DNA of 18,802 bases from an uncultured Planctomycetales bacterium (GCA_937982665.1 CALJLD010000278.1:1-18802), one strand, 5' to 3'; counted from the stretch's first letter, positions 7,752-16,574 are shown. The notes: generated by a model from the sequence alone, not told the origin. Program-made: numbers and translations.

Positions 7752-9119
7752 ATGGCCGAACAAGAGCTAAGCAAACGCAAGCGACGGCGATCCCGCGCCA
7801 GTCGATTTCGAACGCGGCTGTGCAAAGAAGGAGCGTATCAGCTGGTCATCATGGCCTTCTTGCTTGTGGCCGCTTTGATCCGCCAGATCAATTTGCTGCT
7901 GCTGATCTTCTCAGGTTTGGCCGTACCGCTGTTGTGGAACCTGTACTTTGTACGCAGCTCGCTGAAGAAGCTTTCGTTTCGCCGCCTGGCCCCGGAATTC
8001 TGTTCCGCTGGCGATCGGATTGTCATCGACATTGAATGCACCAACGAGCGCGATCGTCGCAACAGTTGGGTGGTTGTGGCCACGGATATCTTGCGCTTGG
8101 TAAATCCTGACGAGAGCCGGCGACTGATTGCCGCCCGACCGATCGAGGCTTCGACGGTCTTTTCACGAATCAAACCCGGCGAGACCGTGCGGGAATCGTA
8201 CGAAGGCAGGCTCACGCAGCGCGGCGAATATCGACTGGGACCGCTGCAAGTTTCCACCCGTTTTCCGCTAGGGCTGATCAAGCGCAGCTTTCGTTACCGG
8301 TTGCCGCAGACGATTATCGTGCACCCGCGGTTGGGCAAACTCACCCGAGCCTGGCGGGAGAATTCGCAGCGTTCCTTCCAAGGCGGGATCAGCGTCGCGC
8401 AACAGGTGGGCGTTGTCGAGGCCGAGTTCCATGGCTTGCGGGAATATCGTTCCGGTGACAGCAAGAATTGGATCCATTGGAAGACCACGGCCCGCCGCGG
8501 GGAACCGATTGTGCGGCAGTTTGAGCAACAGCGCAATCTGGACATGGTGATTGTGCTGGACTTGTGGATTCCCCAATATCCTCGGTTGCAAGACCTTGAG
8601 ACGGTGGAGATAGCCGTGAGCTTTGCCGCGACGCTGCTTTCCACGCAAGCCAAACGCGGCTTGGGGAACCTGGTCTTGGCCACGCACCATCACGAGCCCA
8701 AGACGCTCCGAGGGGTTGCTTCGCATGGGCTGGTTCGCGAAGCGTTGACGGATCTTGCCTTGGCGCGATGTTCTCGCGAGGACCATTTGCCGGAGTTGCT
8801 AAGCAAAGGCGTGGGACAGCCGGCGGCACGGCAGGGAGAAATTGTGGTCATCAGCACTCGCTATAATGACCTGAATGATGTGGAACGTTTTGCGGATGTC
8901 GGCAGCAGTTCCATGCGGGATGATTGGCGGCGCCGCGTGACGTATGTCAATTGCGCTCGGCCAGAATTCAGCCAACTGTTTGAGCCACCGCATTCGATTG
9001 ATGACGATCAGCAATCAACGCTGCAACTTCCCGATTCTGGATTTGCCAGCAAACAGCTTCAAGAGCAGCAGCGTGGCCGCGGAAAGAAGCACAGGCGTGT
9101 CGTTTCCGGAAAGTCGTAA
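7752..9119 (+). CDS. DUF58-domain membrane protein
   Basis: This is a 455-aa protein with a basic N-terminus (Lys/Arg-rich, residues 8-25), two adjacent hydrophobic helices (about 29-45 and 47-65) and the DUF58 signature at about 226-258 (FHGLREYRSGD, then WIHWKTTARRG). The region after it (about 262-370) has the alternating pattern of a von Willebrand A-like fold, for example LDMVIVLDLW. The ATG at 7752 has AGGA (7743-7746) 5 nt upstream. An upstream in-frame GTG at 7695 lacks such a site and would add about 19 poorly conserved-looking residues. The gene lies 78 nt after the MoxR gene. DUF58 proteins are usual MoxR partners; their biochemical role is not settled. Confidence 0.88.
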   Translation: MAEQELSKRKRRRSRASRFRTRLCKEGAYQLVIMAFLLVAALIRQINLLLLIFSGLAVPLLWNLYFVRSSLKKLSFRRLAPEFCSAGDRIVIDIECTNERDRRNSWVVVATDILRLVNPDESRRLIAARPIEASTVFSRIKPGETVRESYEGRLTQRGEYRLGPLQVSTRFPLGLIKRSFRYRLPQTIIVHPRLGKLTRAWRENSQRSFQGGISVAQQVGVVEAEFHGLREYRSGDSKNWIHWKTTARRGEPIVRQFEQQRNLDMVIVLDLWIPQYPRLQDLETVEIAVSFAATLLSTQAKRGLGNLVLATHHHEPKTLRGVASHGLVREALTDLALARCSREDHLPELLSKGVGQPAARQGEIVVISTRYNDLNDVERFADVGSSSMRDDWRRRVTYVNCARPEFSQLFEPPHSIDDDQQSTLQLPDSGFASKQLQEQQRGRGKKHRRVVSGKS

Positions 9120-9215
9120 GAGCATCGTAGCAGCACTATGGCCCGGCAACTGCGTAACCCAGAAACTGTCAACAGAGAGTTGTCTTTCAAGAGCGAACAT
9201 AGAGGAGTGTGAGCC

Positions 9216-11588
9216 ATGAGAACGAGCCGCTCTTTGCACGTGACCGCTTTGTTGACGTGCGTGTTTGCTGTTGTGGTTTTGGGCGTTGGCGAGCGTGACG
9301 GAATGTTGCCAGTGTTAGCCGTTGTGTTTTGCGGCGCAGGGTTTGTGCTGAAAGAGTTCTACGGCAAACACTTGAACACTTTTTGGGGCAACCTGGTAGC
9401 GCTGGCGGCGTTGGTGGTTGCTCTTTGGAACTTTGAGATTGCGCAGACCGAATTGCGGTTGATCGCCATGGCGAACTTACTGGTGTATGCGCAGTTTGTG
9501 CTGTTCTTCCGGGAGCGGAGCCCTCACACGTATTGGATGATGCTGCTGCTTTCGCTGCTGCAGGTTTGCGTGGCGTCCGTGTTGATCAACCATTTCTATC
9601 TGGCGTTCCTGCTGATCGTTTATATGTTACTGGCCTCGCGAATGGTCATTCAACTGACGTATCGCCGCGAGTGTTTTGAGGCCACTCGCGGAAAGCCTTT
9701 GCGTCGCCGCGTCAAGAAGGCCCAGAATGCAAACAATCTGGTATCGGAGCCGTTGCCGGCTTTTGCGGAAACCGCGTCGGGCCAGGAGCGTTTGCGGTGG
9801 GTACTGGCGACACAGCCGGCCGAGTTTTCCGCCCGACTTTCACGCAAGGCGGAGCGCAACGAGTATCACGGATTTCAGAAGCATTGGGCCTGGCTGTGTT
9901 TTCTGACGCTGGTCTTGGTGCCGGTCATCTTCACGATTCTACCGCGACCCTATGCCGATGCTGGCTTTGTGGCCGGCGATGCCGCAGGGCTCAACTCCGT
10001 GGGGTTTAGTGAAGAAGTCGCCCTGGGTGAGTTCGGCATCTCCTTGGAAAACACGGAAGAAGTGATGCGAGTGAGCTTTCGCACACCGACGGGCACGCCA
10101 GTGCAGTTGCAGGGTGGGCAGTCGCCCTTGCTGCGCGGTGTGTCCTACTCGCAATATGAGAACAGGAAATGGAAGCGTGCCGGTTCTGGACGCAATAATC
10201 TGCTACGTCGGCTGGACCGTGATGTGCCCACGGCGCAATACCTGATTCAAGAAGTCACCATCGTCCCGGATAACCATCGCTATCTGTTTGGTGTTTACCC
10301 CGTCTATCACGCGTACGGCGAGGACAACCATGACAACGTTAAATGGGATGCCGGACATCGCGCGATGGTCCGTGAGGACGACAACTCCCGGCAACTCGTT
10401 TACACAACTCGCACGACCGGGATCCTCAATGGCCGCTTGAAGGAGTTCATTGAGATCCAAAATGGAGATACCCCTACGCTTGGTGAGCTGCTCGAGTATC
10501 CAAGCGAAGAGCTACCTCGGCTCAAGGCGGCTGCGGATGCCGTGATTGCGGCGATGCCTTCGGACGGAAGCTCAGACAACATCGCCAAATCGCGCGCGCT
10601 GGTGCGTTATTTGAAGGACAGCGGCCAGTTTCGGTATACGCTTCAAGCCCCGGACCGTGACCGCAGCATTGATCCTATTGAGGACTTCATCGCCAATAAT
10701 CCTCAGGGTCACTGCGAGTATTTTGCCACGGCGTTGACGCTGATGCTTCGCAGCCAAGGCATCCCCGCTCGCATGGTCAATGGCTACAAAGGCGGCGATT
10801 GGAATACGCTCGGCCAGTTCTACCAGGTTCGCCAGTTGCACGCGCACGTCTGGGTGGAAGCGATGGTGGATGACCCGGACTATACCGGTTCCGGCACTCC
10901 GCCCAAGAAATGGATGGTGCTTGACCCCACTCCAGCGGCGGCGGTCCAAGCGAGTATGTGGAGTAACTTTCGGCAGTTCTCGGACTACATCCAGCATATG
11001 TGGAGTTCGTATGTGCTGGGAATGAACAAAGACAACCAGTCCGAGGACGTCTACAGCGAGATCTTCAACGCCGCCGCATGGCGTGACTTCATCGATGAGA
11101 TCAAGCTCGCAATTTCCGGTGAATGGACTGTCGCCGGGTTCTTCAATCTTCGCTTGATTGTCACGCTGATGATCCTGCCGTTGTTCTTGTACGGGACAAT
11201 CCGTCTGTTCATCAATACAGTCAGATGGCTGCGAGCGCGGGGTTCCGAGAGTAGGAAACAACGTTATGCGGCGAAAGCTCAAGTTGAGTTTTATCGTCGC
11301 TTTGAAAAGATCATGGCCGAACGGCGGATTTTGCGCGAAGAAGCGCAAACGCAGCGAGAATTCGCCATGGCGATTGGAGGCCAACTGTCGGCGGACTCTG
11401 CCACGCGCGTATTGGCCGCCATCCCCAAGTTCGTGGTTGACGCTTTTTATCGTGTGCGGTTCGGGGCGAAACAGCTCGCACCAGCCGAAGCGACAAAGCT
11501 CAACCAGGAGCTTGATCGCATTGAGCTGGCTTTGGCCAAGGCCAACGGTCAGCATCCACCAACCAACGGGCATCCACCGCCGGCGTAA
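9216..11588 (+). CDS. Transglutaminase-like membrane protein (TgpA-type)
   Basis: This is a 790-aa integral membrane protein with a transglutaminase-like core. Several hydrophobic helices occupy about 7-141 and one lies at about 222-242. An extracytoplasmic region then leads to the catalytic core, where Cys500 (GHCEYFATALTLMLRSQGIPAR), His544 (HAHVWVEA) and Asp570 (LDPTP) form the expected Cys-His-Asp triad. A final helix at about 645-668 precedes a cytoplasmic tail rich in Lys, Arg and Glu and ending in a Pro/His-rich segment. This matches the DUF3488/transglutaminase (TgpA) layout. The ATG at 9216 has GAGGAG (9202-9207) 8 nt upstream. It follows the DUF58 gene by 96 nt, completing the MoxR-DUF58-transglutaminase order. 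It may crosslink or cleave amide bonds in the envelope; the substrate is unknown. Confidence 0.92.
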   Translation: MRTSRSLHVTALLTCVFAVVVLGVGERDGMLPVLAVVFCGAGFVLKEFYGKHLNTFWGNLVALAALVVALWNFEIAQTELRLIAMANLLVYAQFVLFFRERSPHTYWMMLLLSLLQVCVASVLINHFYLAFLLIVYMLLASRMVIQLTYRRECFEATRGKPLRRRVKKAQNANNLVSEPLPAFAETASGQERLRWVLATQPAEFSARLSRKAERNEYHGFQKHWAWLCFLTLVLVPVIFTILPRPYADAGFVAGDAAGLNSVGFSEEVALGEFGISLENTEEVMRVSFRTPTGTPVQLQGGQSPLLRGVSYSQYENRKWKRAGSGRNNLLRRLDRDVPTAQYLIQEVTIVPDNHRYLFGVYPVYHAYGEDNHDNVKWDAGHRAMVREDDNSRQLVYTTRTTGILNGRLKEFIEIQNGDTPTLGELLEYPSEELPRLKAAADAVIAAMPSDGSSDNIAKSRALVRYLKDSGQFRYTLQAPDRDRSIDPIEDFIANNPQGHCEYFATALTLMLRSQGIPARMVNGYKGGDWNTLGQFYQVRQLHAHVWVEAMVDDPDYTGSGTPPKKWMVLDPTPAAAVQASMWSNFRQFSDYIQHMWSSYVLGMNKDNQSEDVYSEIFNAAAWRDFIDEIKLAISGEWTVAGFFNLRLIVTLMILPLFLYGTIRLFINTVRWLRARGSESRKQRYAAKAQVEFYRRFEKIMAERRILREEAQTQREFAMAIGGQLSADSATRVLAAIPKFVVDAFYRVRFGAKQLAPAEATKLNQELDRIELALAKANGQHPPTNGHPPPA

Positions 11589-11615
11589 GAACATCTCTGG
11601 CGAAAAGGTTGGAAC

Positions 11616-12896
11616 ATGCTTTCCGTTTCGGAAGCCCGACAGGCGATATTGGAACAGGTGCAACCGGCGCCTTCGGTCACTTTGCCGCTGTCCGCTGCGC
11701 AAGGTTTGGTCCTTTCGCACTCCGTCACCAGCACTGTGAATTCGCCGCCTTATCACAAGGCGCTCATGGATGGTTTTGCGGTTCGGTCCGAGGACGTGCA
11801 AACCAGCTCAGGCCAAGACGGTGCTCCGGCCGAAATTCAACTTGTTGTGCAGGAGGAAATCACCGCTGGTGATTGGCCGAAGCTCGCCCTATCCGAAGGG
11901 GTGGCCGCGCGAATCATGACCGGCGCTCCGTTGCCTGATGGTGCGGATAGCGTGGTGATGTTGGAGCAGTCCACGCAAGGTCCAGCCAGTGCCGGACGAC
12001 CCAGCGTGTTGCTGACGTTGCCAAAGTTCCGGCCAGGGCAGAACGTCCTTCGCCTTGGCGAGGTGATGAAAGTTGGCGAGACCATCTTATCGCCGGGAAC
12101 CCCCATCACACCTTCGGTGATTGGCTTGCTCGCCGAGCTAGGGCAAGCGGAAGTGTCCGTCGCGCAGCCTCCCACGGTCACGGCGCTGTCGACCGGCAAC
12201 GAGCTGGTGCCATTTGTCGCGCAACCGGAAGCCGGCCAGATCCGCAATTCCAACGGACCGATGTTGGCGGCGCAAATCCGTTCCGCGGCCGCCATTCCCC
12301 AGGAGTTGGGCATTGCCCGCGACCGTGAAGACGAATTACGTCAGGCGATCGAGCGCGGTCTGGAAGCGGAGATCTTGCTGCTCTCCGGCGGAGTCTCGGC
12401 CGGTGATCTTGATCTGGTGCCTGGCGTCCTCAAGTCCTTGGGTGTTCGCGAGGTGTTTCACAAGGTCAAGCTCAAGCCTGGCAAGCCGCTGTGGTTTGGC
12501 ATTGCGGAGAGACAACACAGAGACAGGCAAGGCGCGGAAGGTGATCGCACGCTTGTCTTTGGTTTGCCAGGCAATCCTGTCAGCAGCTTTGTCTGCTTTG
12601 AGCTGTTTGTGCGACCGGCGATTAACAAGCGCATGGGACTGCGTGAAGTGCTGCCAGCTTCGCCGAGGTTACCGTTGGCGGCGTCTTTCTCGCATGCAGG
12701 TGGCCGACCGGCGTTTCTGCCTGGCAAACGAGAACGGAGCTCAGGCAAGGACCAGGTTCGGGTGCTTGCATGGCTGGGTTCCGCCGACTTGCGCGGACTG
12801 GCTGGTGCGGACGTCCTTGTCCAATTCCCGGTAGAGGCTCGCGACTACAAGGCAGGAGAAGAGGTCCCCGTCTTGTTGCTCGATAACAGGCCTTAG
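11616..12896 (+). CDS. moeA: Molybdopterin molybdotransferase MoeA
   Basis: This is a 426-aa MoeA, which inserts molybdate into adenylylated molybdopterin to finish the molybdenum cofactor in the cytoplasm. Visible signatures are ALMDGFAV (49-56; Asp52 matches the catalytic Asp of the AMDGYA motif), RIMTGAPLPDGAD (99-111), STGNELV (192-198), IRNSNGPML (209-217), LLLSGGVSAGDLD (254-266), KPGKPLWFG (287-295) and FGLPGNPVSSFVCFE (315-329). Length is normal and the C-terminal domain (about 345-420) is present. The ATG at 11616 has AAAAGG (11603-11608) 7 nt upstream. It starts 27 nt after the transglutaminase gene, so co-transcription is likely. No other cofactor-synthesis gene is in the window. 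Confidence 0.94.
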   Translation: MLSVSEARQAILEQVQPAPSVTLPLSAAQGLVLSHSVTSTVNSPPYHKALMDGFAVRSEDVQTSSGQDGAPAEIQLVVQEEITAGDWPKLALSEGVAARIMTGAPLPDGADSVVMLEQSTQGPASAGRPSVLLTLPKFRPGQNVLRLGEVMKVGETILSPGTPITPSVIGLLAELGQAEVSVAQPPTVTALSTGNELVPFVAQPEAGQIRNSNGPMLAAQIRSAAAIPQELGIARDREDELRQAIERGLEAEILLLSGGVSAGDLDLVPGVLKSLGVREVFHKVKLKPGKPLWFGIAERQHRDRQGAEGDRTLVFGLPGNPVSSFVCFELFVRPAINKRMGLREVLPASPRLPLAASFSHAGGRPAFLPGKRERSSGKDQVRVLAWLGSADLRGLAGADVLVQFPVEARDYKAGEEVPVLLLDNRP

Positions 12897-13042
12897 ACGT
12901 CTCTCGCATCGGCCACGACCAGAACGTCGCCTGGGCAAATTGCGGCAAAGCCCGTACCTTGGCTTCAACCTGCCAATCAAGCCAACCTGCGTAATTCCTT
13001 GTATTTGCGCTAGTTGCCGTCCGTACCCCAGCCAGCTGATTT

Positions 13043-14923
13043 ATGAGCGTGTCTACTCGCAACTCGCCAAAACGAAAACGCAAGTCCTCAACCCAGGCGG
13101 ACGAGTCGAACAAGCGGGCGAGTCACCGCAAAGTCGACAAGCAAGACTCCCAACAAGACCCGCAACTGCAAGGCTTTTGGCAACGATTCACAAACTCAAC
13201 CACGGCACTTGGTACGACCAGCGCCGTGTTGCTCTTCTTGTCATTTCCGCCAGTGGGAATTTGGCCGCTCGCTTGGCTTGCGCCAATGGGATGGGTGTGG
13301 TTGATTCGCAAGTCCGAGTTGGCTGCTCCATTGGTTGAAAAGAACCAAGAGAAGCGTTCGCGGTTGGCCAGGTTAGTCGCCTTCTGGAAACGTCCTTATC
13401 CCACGATTTGGCTTTCCGGCTTTGCTTTCTGGATGGGTGTGCTGCATTGGTTGCGGCTGCCGCATTGGGGGACCAGCGTCGGCTGGGTGGCGCTTTGCTT
13501 CTACTTTGCGTTCTACATTCCGTTGTTTGTTGGCCTGGCTCGGGTGCTTGTGCATCAGTGGCGCGTCTCGGTGGTGTTGGCCGCGCCTGTGATTTGGACG
13601 GCAATGGAATTCATCCGAGCGTACATGCTGACAGGCTTTTCCATGGCAGAGCTTGGCCACAGCCAGCATCATTGGAATTGGCTGATTCAAATCGCTGATA
13701 TGGGGGGATCGTTCGCGGTCAGCTTTGTGGTGATGCTCGTTTGTGCAAGCGTGGCGAGAATGCTGCCGCTAGCAGTCGACCGGACTGATAAGCAACAAAC
13801 GTCATGGACCTGGTGGCCGTTGATTCCCGCGGCAGCAACAGTGGCCGGCGTCTTGGCTTATGGCGGTTGGCGGACAAGCCAGAAGGGCGTTGACCCGGAT
13901 CGGTCGCTCCGCGTCGCTTTGATCCAATCTTCGTTCGATACGGAATTCCGCGTCATCGAAGGTCGCGATCAGGACATCATGGCGACCTACGACCGGTTGA
14001 CCAAACAAGCCGTGTTCAACTCTAGCGAGCCGATTGACCTGGTGGTCTGGCCGGAATCAATGTTCCGCATCCCGCATGTGACTGCCGAGCCAGATGCGAC
14101 CGTGCCACCGGAGTTTGACTCTGAGGCGGGTTTCCGGCAGCAACTGGAATTCCACCAACAATCGGAATTCCGGGCCAGCTTGGAAGCCCAGTTGAATAGC
14201 TATGGTCAGGCGGCATTTCTCGCCGGATTGCCCCGGGTGCACTACACATCAAGCGGAATGGAAAAATACAACTCGGCCGTTTTTGCCCAGCTCAATCCGG
14301 CCGAAGTTGGGGCCCAAGCTGCTCCCTTTGCGATCTACGATAAGATGCACGCGGTCCCCTTTGGCGAGTATGTGCCCCTGGCCCGTTACGTTCCGTGGGT
14401 CTACAACTTCTTGCCACTCTCGGGAGGGATTGAGGAAGGCGCCGCCCCGCAGCTGTTTGAAGTTGATGGGGTCACGTTCTCGCCCAGCATTTGTTTCGAG
14501 AGCATCCAATCGCATCACATCCGTAACGCGGTGGTGCAATTGCGGCAGTCTTCCACCGAGCCAGACCTGCTGGTCAACGTCACAAATGATGGCTGGTTCT
14601 GGGGTTCCAGCGAACTGGATCTGCATCTGATCTGCGCCAAGTTTCGGGCGGTGGAGTGCCGTAAGCCGTTTCTCGTGGCAGCGAATACCGGCATCTCGGC
14701 CGTGATTGACGGTAACGGCAACGTCCTGGAGCGGGGCCCCAAACGCGGTGACGCAGTGATTGTGCGGGACGTTTCGCCGGACCCTCGCCAAAGTTGGTAC
14801 CTGCGGAACGGACCCTGGCTTGCCTGGGTATGCCTGACGCTCAGTTGTGTTGCGGCAATGGCAGGCATAGGGAAACGCCTGCTGGGCGACAAGCAGCCGA
14901 GCGATGACAGTCCTGCGGCGTAA
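13043..14923 (+). CDS. lnt: Apolipoprotein N-acyltransferase
   Basis: This is a 626-aa Lnt, the inner-membrane enzyme that N-acylates the amino-terminal cysteine of lipoproteins. After a polar, basic N-terminal extension (about 1-45) come several membrane helices (about 55-88, 121-138, 143-172, 175-190, 213-240 and 256-274). The nitrilase-like domain follows, with the catalytic triad Glu338 (VVWPES), Lys434 (YDKMH) and Cys484 (SICFES). Other family motifs are VPFGEYVPL and LVNVTNDGWF, and a last helix lies at about 590-607. The spacing between Glu338 and Lys434 (96 residues) is about 28 longer than in E. coli Lnt as I remember it, because of a Gln/Glu/Phe-rich insert near 357-384. The start at 13043 has no good ribosome binding site, so the exact start is less certain. 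It lies 146 nt after moeA. Confidence 0.92.
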   Translation: MSVSTRNSPKRKRKSSTQADESNKRASHRKVDKQDSQQDPQLQGFWQRFTNSTTALGTTSAVLLFLSFPPVGIWPLAWLAPMGWVWLIRKSELAAPLVEKNQEKRSRLARLVAFWKRPYPTIWLSGFAFWMGVLHWLRLPHWGTSVGWVALCFYFAFYIPLFVGLARVLVHQWRVSVVLAAPVIWTAMEFIRAYMLTGFSMAELGHSQHHWNWLIQIADMGGSFAVSFVVMLVCASVARMLPLAVDRTDKQQTSWTWWPLIPAAATVAGVLAYGGWRTSQKGVDPDRSLRVALIQSSFDTEFRVIEGRDQDIMATYDRLTKQAVFNSSEPIDLVVWPESMFRIPHVTAEPDATVPPEFDSEAGFRQQLEFHQQSEFRASLEAQLNSYGQAAFLAGLPRVHYTSSGMEKYNSAVFAQLNPAEVGAQAAPFAIYDKMHAVPFGEYVPLARYVPWVYNFLPLSGGIEEGAAPQLFEVDGVTFSPSICFESIQSHHIRNAVVQLRQSSTEPDLLVNVTNDGWFWGSSELDLHLICAKFRAVECRKPFLVAANTGISAVIDGNGNVLERGPKRGDAVIVRDVSPDPRQSWYLRNGPWLAWVCLTLSCVAAMAGIGKRLLGDKQPSDDSPAA

Positions 14924-15095
14924 CGGCCAAGAGCTGCCAATGGCGATCGCCAATCAAGGTCCCCGTTGCCCGCAAAACCCCTCCAATCGGCATAGCTTGA
15001 ATCGGGCGAATTGGCACCTTCGGCACACGTGGATGCCCACGCCAGAAGCCCGGAAATCACGGTGATTTGTAGCAAAATCCGCTGGGTGTTTTTGA
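14924..15095. other. Intergenic region after lnt
   Basis: This stretch separates lnt from the promoter of the coiled-coil unit. I see no gene and no strong terminator for the preceding run. The one clear element is the palindrome at 15054-15068, described separately. Confidence 0.45.
15054..15068. promoter_or_regulatory. 15-bp palindrome upstream of the 15096 promoter (candidate operator)
   Basis: The sequence AAATCACGGTGATTT is a perfect inverted repeat: seven-base arms AAATCAC and GTGATTT around one G. It ends 27 bp before the TTGACA at 15096, a usual distance for an activator or upstream repressor site. It could also fold as a small hairpin (six-pair stem, three-base loop) after lnt, but no T-run follows. 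The operator reading is inference. Confidence 0.35.
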
Positions 15096-15125
15096 TTGAC
15101 ACCCGTTTTTGGCGCTGCCTATACT
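15096..15125 (+). promoter_or_regulatory. Near-consensus sigma-70 promoter
   Basis: TTGACA at 15096-15101 and TATACT at 15120-15125 are separated by 18 bp, a 6/6 and 5/6 match to the housekeeping consensus. Transcription would begin near 15132, leaving an untranslated leader of roughly 190 nt before the start codon at 15320. The leader contains an imperfect direct repeat (CGTCTTTCTGAATACAC at 15254-15270 and CGTCTTCTGAACAC at 15286-15299). This is the strongest promoter visible in the window. Confidence 0.65.
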
Positions 15126-15319
15126 GAGGCGAGTCATTTCTCCGCTTAGCCGGCAGAATGAGCTTGGCAAATCAAGCTTGCTGGTGCTTTGCAAACAATT
15201 CCAACTGGCGCATCCTCCGCGCATGGCTTGGTGCCATTTCCGCCTAAAAACAACGTCTTTCTGAATACACGGTCTCCCAAAAAACCGTCTTCTGAACACC
15301 TCACCTTGAAGGGTTCAAA

Positions 15320-16162
15320 ATGAACTTCGTCGGCAAGATTTTGGTCTTCTTGATTTTCCTCTTCAGTGTCGTCTTCATGACGGGCACGTTCATGGTGTTT
15401 GCGACGCAGAAGAACTGGCGCGACGTTGTGATGGATCCACAGCAAGGTCTGCGAAAGGAAGTCAATGACAAGTCCGCCGAGATTCAAGAGTTGAATCGTC
15501 GCATCACGGAATTGGAAGAGCGGCACGCCTTGCAAATGGCCGAGCGCTCGCAATGGTTGGCCGCCAGTCAATCTCGTGCCGATTCGACCTTGGCTGATTA
15601 CAACCAGCTCCGCAGTGACCTGGAATCTGCCGAGCAGCAACAGCGTGAAGCGGTGGCTCAAGTGGATATGCTCAGCCAGCAACTTGCAACCAACTCACAA
15701 GAGTTGACTCAAGTTCGCACAATCCTGAACGATGCCCAAAAGCAACGCAACGACTTCCAAGCGCAAGTCGAAGAGTATCAGGATGATCTCGCCGAGGCCA
15801 ACCGCAAGGTTGACCAATTGACAAAACGCAACGAACAAATCGCCGTGGACCTCAACCGGCACCGCCAGGCTTTGGCCGATAACAACATCCAGCTGGATGG
15901 CCAGATTCAGGTTGAAGGCGTCATCACCGCGATTGATGAGAGCTTTGTCCAACTTTCGATTGGTTCCGATGACGGACTGCAAATCGGCAAGGTGTTGGAC
16001 GTTTACCGTTACTCCGATGGTTTGGGCGAGCCCAAATGGTTGGGCAAAGTGGAAGTGAAATCCACCGAGTCTGATAAGGCCGTCGCGCAGATCATTCCAG
16101 AATTCCGCCAAGGTGCTCGAGTTGCCATTGGTGACCGCGTGGCGACACTTGCCACTCCGTAA
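15320..16162 (+). CDS. Membrane-anchored coiled-coil protein with C-terminal beta-domain
   Basis: This is a 280-aa protein of no assigned function. An N-terminal membrane helix (about 5-27) is followed by a long Glu/Gln-rich helical stretch (about 44-185) with heptad-like spacing. A compact C-terminal domain (about 195-277) then carries GVITAIDESFVQLSIGSDDGLQIG, continuing to IGDRVATL. That domain resembles the small beta-domains seen at the end of FlgT-like proteins, and the overall anchor/coiled-coil/beta build recalls MreC, though I see no MreC signature. The ATG at 15320 has AAGGG (15309-15313) 6 nt upstream. It lies in a unit bounded by the promoter at 15096 and the terminator at 16546, together with the 83-aa membrane protein gene. 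A structural or scaffolding role in the envelope is inference. Confidence 0.8.
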   Translation: MNFVGKILVFLIFLFSVVFMTGTFMVFATQKNWRDVVMDPQQGLRKEVNDKSAEIQELNRRITELEERHALQMAERSQWLAASQSRADSTLADYNQLRSDLESAEQQQREAVAQVDMLSQQLATNSQELTQVRTILNDAQKQRNDFQAQVEEYQDDLAEANRKVDQLTKRNEQIAVDLNRHRQALADNNIQLDGQIQVEGVITAIDESFVQLSIGSDDGLQIGKVLDVYRYSDGLGEPKWLGKVEVKSTESDKAVAQIIPEFRQGARVAIGDRVATLATP

Positions 16163-16223
16163 GCACGTTTGCTACCACGCTCCGCACACCAATCTCATAC
16201 GTTAAGAGTTTGACGAGGCACTC

Positions 16224-16475
16224 ATGTCACAGCCATTTGGTCAACAAGGATTTGGACAGCAACCAGGCGCCATGCAAGGCGTGATGGTCGCCAAGCCCAC
16301 CTCGGATATTTACACAGCCATGCTCGGGCTGGCGCTGCTGTTTGTGCTGATTGCCATCATCATGCTGGCTGTCGTCATGAGCGGCTACGGCTGGGATTAT
16401 TCCGCTACGGAAACGCAACTCCGCGCTGCTTTGGATGTCGCCAACTCTTCGCAGAATGGCGTTTTCCTGGCCTGA
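16224..16475 (+). CDS. Small single-pass membrane protein (83 aa)
   Basis: I do not recognise this family. A Gln/Gly/Pro/Phe-rich N-terminus (residues 1-18, with FGQQ repeated) precedes one hydrophobic helix (about 31-53) and a short polar C-terminal tail. The ATG at 16224 has GAGG (16215-16218) 5 nt upstream. The gene starts 61 nt after the coiled-coil gene and is followed by a strong terminator, so the two form a transcription unit. It may be a membrane partner of the coiled-coil protein, which is inference from the pairing. Confidence 0.7.
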   Translation: MSQPFGQQGFGQQPGAMQGVMVAKPTSDIYTAMLGLALLFVLIAIIMLAVVMSGYGWDYSATETQLRAALDVANSSQNGVFLA

Positions 16476-16545
16476 TCCATTGGGTCGACTCAGGTGCTGA
16501 AGCAAGCCCTGAGAAGAAGGCCTGCAGGAACATTCAATTGATCAG

Positions 16546-16574
16546 AAAGCCGTCCAATTTGGACGGCTTTTTTT
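16546..16574 (+). terminator. Strong intrinsic terminator
   Basis: A perfect 10-bp stem, AAAGCCGTCC (16546-16555) and GGACGGCTTT (16561-16570), surrounds an AATTT loop and runs into seven T (16568-16574). It lies 71 bp after the 83-aa gene and closes that unit, separating it from the MurE-family gene. Confidence 0.9.

Noticed and set aside
6693..7763. 356-codon open frame on the minus strand opposite the MoxR gene
   Set aside because: The MoxR gene on the plus strand has every AAA+ motif and a ribosome binding site. The antisense frame is His/Arg/Gln-rich with no family and fits a codon-bias shadow.
10572..11801. 409-codon open frame on the minus strand opposite the transglutaminase and moeA genes
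   Set aside because: It crosses two genes with intact catalytic motifs and has no recognisable domain, so it is an antisense shadow.
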